Assembly (NCBI GenBank): GCA_964555935.1
Contig: CAZKUN010000263.1
Coordinates: 1-12,385, forward strand
DNA from: CAZKUN01 sp964555935
GTDB taxonomy: Bacteria; Armatimonadota; Zipacnadia; Zipacnadales; VGFC01
Reading direction: 5' to 3'
DNA: 12,385 nucleotides
Part shown: piece after piece, positions 7,102 through 12,385 of the stretch
Numbering within the stretch: position 1 is the stretch's first letter
How the letters are laid out: each line of letters opens with the position of its first letter
Position numbers and translations under genes: made by a program
The notes under the pieces: generated by a model
The model's database searches: none
What the model was told of the DNA's origin: nothing
The model's input: the letters and a program-made list of their open reading frames with translations, nothing else

Positions 7102-9726
7102 ATGATCGGCGGCAACATGCTGACAGTGGCAGCGTTGGGTTCGGCGATTCTGGCTATAGGGGCGTGTGGCCCGGTGTTTGGCGATGACTCAGGAGCCCCC
7201 GGCTCTCAAGTAGATGAGATCACCATACGCTACACCGGCGTCCGTCACGCCTTTCTCCGAGGCGAAGACGCGGATCTCAGCTTCGACGTGCTCACCCCGC
7301 CCGCCACAGCGGTCGAGGGTGCAGTGCTTTTCGCTGACATCGGCGGTCTCCTCACGCAGCAGGCTCGGATCGTAGATATCGGTCCTGGCTCGCGCACCCC
7401 ATGCCGTCTCACCGTCCCGACTCAACTGCTGAAGGCGGGAAGCTACACCGTTGAATGTGAACTGCGATCTGACTCGGGGCTTCTGGCCAGCGCTCGGGTG
7501 CCGATTTCGATCGCCCCTCGCTGGAATCCGGACCGCATGAGGGTCTGGCTCTGGCCGCACGACCACTTCGGCCAGAACGTCGAGAAGCTCGATGACATGA
7601 CGCGCAAGCAGCTAGCCTGGTACGCCGACATCGGCGTCAACAGCTTCGTGCCTCACGGGGAGATCAATTGGGAAAAACTCCAGGTCTTCGATCACGCCCT
7701 CGCCAACGGATGGGAGATGGGCGTCCAGCTCTCGGGAAGTATCAACGACGAGTTCGAGGGCCTGCCTGCTGAGGCGCGATACACGGGCCATCGCGAGCAC
7801 GAGATGAACGATCCGTACCACCCCGAGGTCGCCCGCCGTCAGAACGAGAAGAACGACGAGGCGATGCGGGTCGTCCGCCAGTTCCCAGGGGTCAAGACCT
7901 CCTTCTTCAACTCCGAGATCGTCGACCACATGCTGGGCATCGAGACGCCGATGGCGAAGCAACTCCACGCCGCGAAAATGGGGCCGACCGCGCCCCACGA
8001 GTTCATCGAGCCGGGCGTCATCCCCGATAATGACGAGGGCCTCGTCAAGCGACTTCACAGCATGAGATGGGGCGATGGCCTCACCGAGGCCAACGCACGG
8101 GCCGGCCGGGTCGCGCACCGACACGATCCCACCCACGTCGTCTTCACCGATCCTCTCCGGCGCTACTCGGCGTACGGCCGGTTCCGCGACATGGACCTCG
8201 TCAGCACGTGGACATACACCAATCCCGATCCCAAGTTCATGCTCTACATCGAAACGCTCATCGCGGCGGCCAAGCCCACCGGTCAGGGCGTCATGCACAC
8301 GGTCACGCTGCTCAACTACCCCGGCGCCATCTTTCCCAAGGACAAGGGTTGGACGCTGATGGGGCCCGATCGGCTCGTTGAGACGAGTTGGATCAATCTC
8401 TCGCGGCGCCCCGACGGTCTTTCAGTCTACCTATCCAGCGCGTGCGATCCCTTCGACACCGAGGAGGGCGTGCGGGGCGACTTCGACCAAGACCCGCGCA
8501 TCCCCTACGACATGAACCCGCCGACTTTCGAGGCATTCGGCGAGTTCACCCGCGAGGTCGTCCAGCCATACGGGCCGATGATCAGCAAGCTCGCGCGCGC
8601 GCCGCGTCGCGCAGCCGTTCTCTCGTCTGAGTCCTCGCGCGCCTACAGCGACTCACCCAATCTCGTGGGCTACTACGGCCCGTACCAGATCTACAGCCTC
8701 TACACGCTGCTCGCGATGATCCATGTCCCCGCGGACGTCATCTTCGATGAGACCATCGCTCTCGACGGCCTCGACGACTATGACCTTCTCGTCCTGCCCA
8801 AGTGCGACACGCTGACGAAGACCGTGCATGACCGAATTCTCGCATTCCAGGAGCGCGGTGGGCTGGTCGTTTCCGACCAGTACCTGCGCGCGTCGATCCC
8901 AGGATCGCTCAACTTCGACTTCGATTTCACCTACCGCGATAGGGTCACCGCGAGCGCCATCGCCGATAGCAAGGACTATGCTCAGTGGGATGATCGCATT
9001 GACGTTGAGAAGGCCGAGATGAGGGAACTCGAGGGCGTGAGCGCCGGAGTCGACCAACGGTCGATGGAGGAGTATGCGGCCCAACTCCGCGACGGGCTGG
9101 AGGGCAAGGTTGCCCGCGATGTCGATTGCTCCAGTCCGACGGCTCTACTGAACATGCTGCAGCATGGGCAGGCGAAGTATCTGTTTGTCGTCAACGATCT
9201 CCGCAAGTACGGGGACCGCGCGGGGAAGCACAGGGCCATGCTCGACGAAGCAGTACCGCAAACGGTCACCATCACCCTCAAGAACTGCACGAGCGACGAG
9301 CTATTCGTCTATGACATGCTGGAGCGGAAGCGGCTCGATACCACGCGCCGCGAGGGGACATGCGAGTTCGACGTCGACCTGCCCGCGCCCGGCGGGAAGA
9401 TCATCGCCCTCCTGCCACAGAAGCCCGCCGAGATCGAGATCCTCGCCCCCAAGCGCATCACCTCAAGGGGCGTCCCCTGCCGGATTGATGTGCTCGTGAA
9501 AGACGCTGACAGACGCCTCGTGACAGGCGCGCAGCCGCTCAAGGTCGAGATCACCGATCCCGATGGGGACGTCTCGGAGTTCAGCGACTACTACGCCGCG
9601 GAGTCCGGCGTGCTGGGCGTCGACTTCGTCCCGGCGCTCAACGACCACGCGGGCAAGTGGACGGTCGATGTCACCGACCTCACTGCGGGCCTACGCGCGA
9701 GCACGACGTTCAGGCTCGCAGACTGA
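7102..9726 (+). CDS. Large secreted protein resembling a glycoside hydrolase, with TIM-barrel-like and GATase1-like domains
   Basis: 874 residues from the ATG at 7102 (GGAG seven bases upstream); an ATG at 7078 would add eight residues. The N-terminus MIGGNMLTVAALGSAILAIGACG is a signal peptide, possibly a lipoprotein one with IGAC as a relaxed lipobox. Inferred layout: a beta sandwich (~30-140); a barrel-like region (~143-480) with MRVWLWPHDHFG, WYADIGVNSFVPHGEINW and FFNSEIVDH, in which Glu272 is a candidate acid; a GATase1-like domain (~500-610) with a YDLLVLPKCDTL segment and FQERGGLVVSDQYL, as in the middle domain of GH42/A4 beta-galactosidases; and an Ig-like C-terminal region (~775-870) ending DHAGKWTVDVTDLTAG. 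This order suggests carbohydrate hydrolysis outside the cytoplasm. I cannot assign a GH family and the catalytic pair is unproven. It is 85 bases from DUF5989 on the same strand, so co-transcription is possible. Confidence 0.8.
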   Translation: MIGGNMLTVAALGSAILAIGACGPVFGDDSGAPGSQVDEITIRYTGVRHAFLRGEDADLSFDVLTPPATAVEGAVLFADIGGLLTQQARIVDIGPGSRTPCRLTVPTQLLKAGSYTVECELRSDSGLLASARVPISIAPRWNPDRMRVWLWPHDHFGQNVEKLDDMTRKQLAWYADIGVNSFVPHGEINWEKLQVFDHALANGWEMGVQLSGSINDEFEGLPAEARYTGHREHEMNDPYHPEVARRQNEKNDEAMRVVRQFPGVKTSFFNSEIVDHMLGIETPMAKQLHAAKMGPTAPHEFIEPGVIPDNDEGLVKRLHSMRWGDGLTEANARAGRVAHRHDPTHVVFTDPLRRYSAYGRFRDMDLVSTWTYTNPDPKFMLYIETLIAAAKPTGQGVMHTVTLLNYPGAIFPKDKGWTLMGPDRLVETSWINLSRRPDGLSVYLSSACDPFDTEEGVRGDFDQDPRIPYDMNPPTFEAFGEFTREVVQPYGPMISKLARAPRRAAVLSSESSRAYSDSPNLVGYYGPYQIYSLYTLLAMIHVPADVIFDETIALDGLDDYDLLVLPKCDTLTKTVHDRILAFQERGGLVVSDQYLRASIPGSLNFDFDFTYRDRVTASAIADSKDYAQWDDRIDVEKAEMRELEGVSAGVDQRSMEEYAAQLRDGLEGKVARDVDCSSPTALLNMLQHGQAKYLFVVNDLRKYGDRAGKHRAMLDEAVPQTVTITLKNCTSDELFVYDMLERKRLDTTRREGTCEFDVDLPAPGGKIIALLPQKPAEIEILAPKRITSRGVPCRIDVLVKDADRRLVTGAQPLKVEITDPDGDVSEFSDYYAAESGVLGVDFVPALNDHAGKWTVDVTDLTAGLRASTTFRLAD

Positions 9727-9743
9727 CCGGCCGTCACCGTCTC

Positions 9744-9776
9744 GTGGCGCAGGCATTCTTGCCTGCGGCTGTCCGC
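9744..9776 (+). repeat. Intergenic hairpin module F between convergent genes
   Basis: A perfect 7-bp stem, GCAGGCA / TGCCTGC, with loop TTCT (9749-9766) follows GTGGC and precedes GGCTGTCCGCCG. It lies 22 bases past the stop of the GH-like gene and 18 bases past the stop of the convergent propeller gene. The position suits a bidirectional transcript end, but no T-tract follows on either strand. Confidence 0.6.
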
Positions 9777-9784
9777 CGAGATCC

Positions 9785-11644
9785 TTACTCTCCCTCAAGC
9801 GGCGTCAGCGTGACGGCGCGGAAGTGGATCACGCCGCCCTCGGATTGCAGGCCGATCTTCCCGGGCCGGACGTCACAGCCCGTCGCCTCGTTGACCTGCT
9901 TGCCGTTCACGACCAGCGTGATCTTGTCGCCGTCGGCCGTGATCTCGTACGTGTTCCACTCGCCTGGCTTGTTCTCACTCCCCGCCGTCTTCCTGAGCCC
10001 CACCAGGCCACCGGCGACGTCCGGGGCCTCAAACCACCGCGGTGGCTCGCCGCCAACCTTGAAGCCCTGGAAGCCATACATGTCGCCCGCGTTCCCGCTC
10101 TGCAGCTGGGCCTCCACGCAGTTCGGCAGCATCGTGGGTTCCCCCGTGATCCGCAGGAGCACTCCGCTGTTGCCAGGCTCGCCAGGCCACATCCACTCGA
10201 CGGTGAGCTTGAAGCTCTCGTACGTGTCCGCCGTGCAGAGGTAGCCGCCCGGCTCTCCCTTGCAGACGAGGACGCCGTCCTCCACGCTCCAGACATCCTC
10301 CATGCTCGCGTTCTCGTCGACTAGGAAGTGCTCCCATCCAGCGAGGTCCGTGCCATTGAAGAGTCTGACCTCGTCACCGCCCGCGTCCGCCTCGCCCGCA
10401 ATGTCGTAGGCGTAGAGGAAGTCGCCGTGGCGCAGATACAGCCGACCGCCTGCCACCACCGGGTGGGCCCACGTCGGGCCCTCGCCGCCCTCGGGGATCT
10501 CGAAGTAGCTGACCACGTCGTGCTCACCCGGCGTCGCAGGCACGAGGCCGACGCCACGACCTTCGTTGACCGTGTAGAGCATCCCGTCGGCGTAAGTAAT
10601 GGCGCCCTTGCCGATACCTGCCTCGGCGTAGACACGCTCTCCCGTCTCCACATCCAGACACACCCACTGGCCTCTATTGAAGGCCGTGCTGTTACCGTAT
10701 AGATGGCCGTCCACCAAGACCGTCCCGCCGTGATGGTGGTCGAGTTCCTCCGACCGCCACACTTCCGTGAGCGCGACCTTCCCGTCCGCCACGTCAAGCT
10801 TCCACTTGATCGTGCCGACGCTCAGGCTGCTGACGATCATGTGCCCGTCGAGATACATGGGCGGGAGGATATTCTCGTCGGCGTAGGAGACGTGCTCGAT
10901 GCGAAACAGGAGATCGCCGGTGTCGGCGTTCACGCCGATCACGGACTTCAGCATCATGGTCAGGATCATCCGCACCCCATCGTGCTCGGCCAGCGTCACC
11001 GACGTGTATCCAGCGAGGTCGCCCGAACTGGGGGCCTGCCAGACGACTTCGCCCGTGCCCTTATCAAGCGCCACGATACTCGTCTCCGGACCGCCGGGCG
11101 TGCAGATGACATGGTCGCCATCGATCAGGAGTGATTCCGCCAGCCCCCATCGTATGTTCTCGCTGCCGAATTGCTCCAGGATGCTAACGGCCCAAACTTC
11201 CTCGCCCGTGGCGGCCTGCAGGCAGATGACATCGCCATGCGGGCTCTCGTGATACACGAAGTCGCCATCGACCGTCGGCGTGCCTCGCGTGCCTGGGTAT
11301 GGGTCCGCCCACGCCTCACCGTTCTCAGCCCGCCAGATGATCTCGCCGCTCATGTCCATGGCGCTGACGACGGTCTTGTCATTGAAGTTGCCCGCCGTGT
11401 AGATCCGACCGTCCGCTCTGGACACCGTAGAGTAGCCATATCCCAGCCCGCGGGCGGTCCACAGCAGTTCGGGCCCGTCCTCGGGCCAATACTCCAACAG
11501 GCCGGTCTCGGTGGAGATGTTGTCGCGTGCGGGCCCGTGAAACTGCGGCCAGTACGCATCGCCCTGAGCAGCAACGGTCGCCGTCAGCGCGCACAATGCC
11601 CCTGCGACCATGAGCGTAGTTAGCAGAACGATAGACTTGCGCAT
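9785..11644 (-). CDS. Secreted fusion of PQQ-like beta-propeller and DUF1080 (3-keto-disaccharide hydrolase/LamG-like) domain
   Basis: 619 residues from the ATG at 11644, with AAGGAG eight bases upstream. The N-terminus RKSIVLLTTLMVAGALCALTATVAAQG is a clear signal peptide. Residues ~30-425 are PQQ-like propeller repeats, opening with AYWPQFHGPARDNIS and repeating blade pieces such as GRIYTAGNFNDKTVVSAMD, VICLQAATGEEVWAVS, SIVALDKGTGEVVWQA and WVCLDVETGERVYAE. Residues ~427-617 are a DUF1080 domain: LFNGTDLAGWE, VWSVEDGVLVCKGEPGGYL, GNSGVLLRI, an asparagine-glycine-lysine turn near the end, and IHFRAVTLTPL. Propellers of this type need not bind PQQ and often act as scaffolds. DUF1080 proteins include 3-keto-glycoside hydrolases and laminin-G-like folds. 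The fusion suggests a periplasmic or surface carbohydrate-binding or cleaving protein; activity is unproven. It converges with the GH-like gene across module F. Confidence 0.9.
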   Translation of the reverse strand: MRKSIVLLTTLMVAGALCALTATVAAQGDAYWPQFHGPARDNISTETGLLEYWPEDGPELLWTARGLGYGYSTVSRADGRIYTAGNFNDKTVVSAMDMSGEIIWRAENGEAWADPYPGTRGTPTVDGDFVYHESPHGDVICLQAATGEEVWAVSILEQFGSENIRWGLAESLLIDGDHVICTPGGPETSIVALDKGTGEVVWQAPSSGDLAGYTSVTLAEHDGVRMILTMMLKSVIGVNADTGDLLFRIEHVSYADENILPPMYLDGHMIVSSLSVGTIKWKLDVADGKVALTEVWRSEELDHHHGGTVLVDGHLYGNSTAFNRGQWVCLDVETGERVYAEAGIGKGAITYADGMLYTVNEGRGVGLVPATPGEHDVVSYFEIPEGGEGPTWAHPVVAGGRLYLRHGDFLYAYDIAGEADAGGDEVRLFNGTDLAGWEHFLVDENASMEDVWSVEDGVLVCKGEPGGYLCTADTYESFKLTVEWMWPGEPGNSGVLLRITGEPTMLPNCVEAQLQSGNAGDMYGFQGFKVGGEPPRWFEAPDVAGGLVGLRKTAGSENKPGEWNTYEITADGDKITLVVNGKQVNEATGCDVRPGKIGLQSEGGVIHFRAVTLTPLEGE

Positions 11645-11793
11645 CGAGAGTGCTCCTTGCGGTCTGTTAGCCTAAGTATGACGTGTAGTCCTCACGTTCT
11701 CAGCCATGAACGCTGAGACCTCCCTCCCAGCCTCTCCTCGCACCCGCCCCGTCGAATCCTCGTCCGCAGGCTTCCACGGCTCGCCCGGCGAAG

Positions 11794-11806
11794 TATTGCA
11801 GCAATA
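11794..11806. promoter_or_regulatory. Short perfect inverted repeat upstream of the right-edge gene
   Basis: TATTGC-A-GCAATA is a perfect 6-bp inverted repeat with a single-base centre. It abuts the GGGAG ribosome site (11807-11811) of the gene starting at 11819. It could be an operator or a leader hairpin; nothing else supports a role and chance is possible. Confidence 0.25.
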
Positions 11807-11818
11807 GGGAGCCACGCC

Positions 11819-12385
11819 ATGAACAGGATCTCGTGCGCCGTCGCAGCAATCATCCTGGTCTCCGCCACGCAGGCCGCGGAGACCCGACGGCCGCGCCTGG
11901 GCCCGATACGACGTGTGGGTCCACCCGTGGCAGAGCCGGTGGACAACATCCTGGGCAGTCTGTCCACGCCCCTCAAGCGGCTCCGCGCGGCCGCGTCCAA
12001 GGGCCTGAGCAAGGGCGACCAAGCCGATGTCCGCGTGGTCATCGACCTCCTGAAGAACGGCGAGCAGGCTGCCGCGATGGGTCGCTGGGAGGCCTTTGTC
12101 ACCCGGATAGCCACGGGCGGCGCCGCCAACGATATCAACGCGATCATCCAGATGGTGCTGCGGGAGGGCTACGTCGAGCAGAACGGGGACCTGAAGTTCT
12201 ACGCCGATGAGTTCAGGCATTTCAACGACGTGAAGAAGAAGCTGCGCGACCACATGCAGCGGATGCAGACCCAGGAGGCCTCCTGGGGGCAGGCCGCTCG
12301 GACGGGCGGACCCAATCCGAAGCCCGTTATCGCGAGTTGCTCGTTGTATGGCCTTTTGGCTCGTCAGACGCGCCGGGAGTGTCGA
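11819..12385 (+). CDS. Secreted alpha-helical protein of unknown function, C-terminus cut by window edge
   Basis: The frame is open from the ATG at 11819 to the last base, 189 codons without a stop. GGGAG lies seven bases upstream. The first ~19 residues (MNRISCAVAAIILVSATQA) are a signal peptide. Then come a basic Pro/Arg stretch (RRPRLGPIRRVGPPVAEP), a helix rich in Ala/Lys (PLKRLRAAASKGLSKGDQ) and mostly helical sequence including INAIIQMVLREGYVEQ and FYADEFRHFNDVKKKLRDHM, which look like consecutive amphipathic helices or coiled coil. I do not recognise the family. From about base 12310 the residues become Cys/Ser/Arg-mixed and less helical, so the last ~25 codons may come from contig-end error or a frameshift. 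The antisense frame over the same DNA lacks such features. The gene is divergent from the propeller/DUF1080 gene. Confidence 0.68.
   Translation, partial: MNRISCAVAAIILVSATQAAETRRPRLGPIRRVGPPVAEPVDNILGSLSTPLKRLRAAASKGLSKGDQADVRVVIDLLKNGEQAAAMGRWEAFVTRIATGGAANDINAIIQMVLREGYVEQNGDLKFYADEFRHFNDVKKKLRDHMQRMQTQEASWGQAARTGGPNPKPVIASCSLYGLLARQTRRECR

Noticed and set aside
9785..11644. PQQ-dependent dehydrogenase call for the propeller gene
   Set aside because: The blades look like generic PQQ-like repeats. I could not see the cofactor-binding Cys-Cys pair or a heme motif, and the C-terminal DUF1080 domain is not part of that enzyme class.
11672..12253. Minus-strand frame of 193 codons at the right end
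   Set aside because: It opposes a plus-strand frame with ribosome site, signal peptide and coherent helices. Its own product shows no such features.

Overview
This is a GC-rich bacterial fragment, probably from a metagenome assembly, because it carries a run of exactly 10 N at 3114-3123 and is cut inside a gene at both ends. The gene content is long secreted proteins with discoidin, transglutaminase-like, PQQ-type beta-propeller and DUF1080 domains, plus a carbamoyltransferase cluster. This resembles the environmental polysaccharide-handling repertoires of Planctomycetota/PVC, Hydrogenedentota or Armatimonadota. That placement rests on gene content alone and is weak.

Layout. Two minus-strand genes fill the left end. 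One is a secreted transglutaminase-like protein (3478-1724). Downstream of it lies a secreted protein with an F5/8 type C (discoidin) domain that runs off the left edge (1649-1). A divergent plus-strand cluster follows: a membrane-anchored SGNH/GDSL hydrolase (3639-4745), a 77-aa SxtJ-like membrane protein overlapping it by ATGA (4742-4975), a NodU/TobZ-type O-carbamoyltransferase (5035-6723) and a 59-aa DUF5989 (SxtK-like) membrane protein (6837-7016). Next is a large secreted protein that looks like a glycoside hydrolase (7102-9726). It converges with a minus-strand fusion of a PQQ-like beta-propeller and a DUF1080 domain (11644-9785). At the right edge a divergent secreted helical protein of unknown function (from 11819) is cut by the window end.

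How the genes may work together. The four-gene cluster matches a recurring association of a carbamoyltransferase, two tiny SxtJ/SxtK-like membrane proteins and an SGNH hydrolase. It probably places carbamoyl, and perhaps acyl, groups on a glycan or secondary metabolite at the inner membrane. The flanking secreted proteins suit extracellular carbohydrate binding and breakdown. No transposase, CRISPR array, tRNA or rRNA was seen.

The most unusual structure is not a gene. Six short hairpin modules lie in the gaps between genes. Their stems are unrelated in sequence, but their loops are similar and pyrimidine-rich, their flanking words are shared, and all face the same way whatever the strand of the neighbouring genes. 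No stretch over 300 bases lacks a gene.
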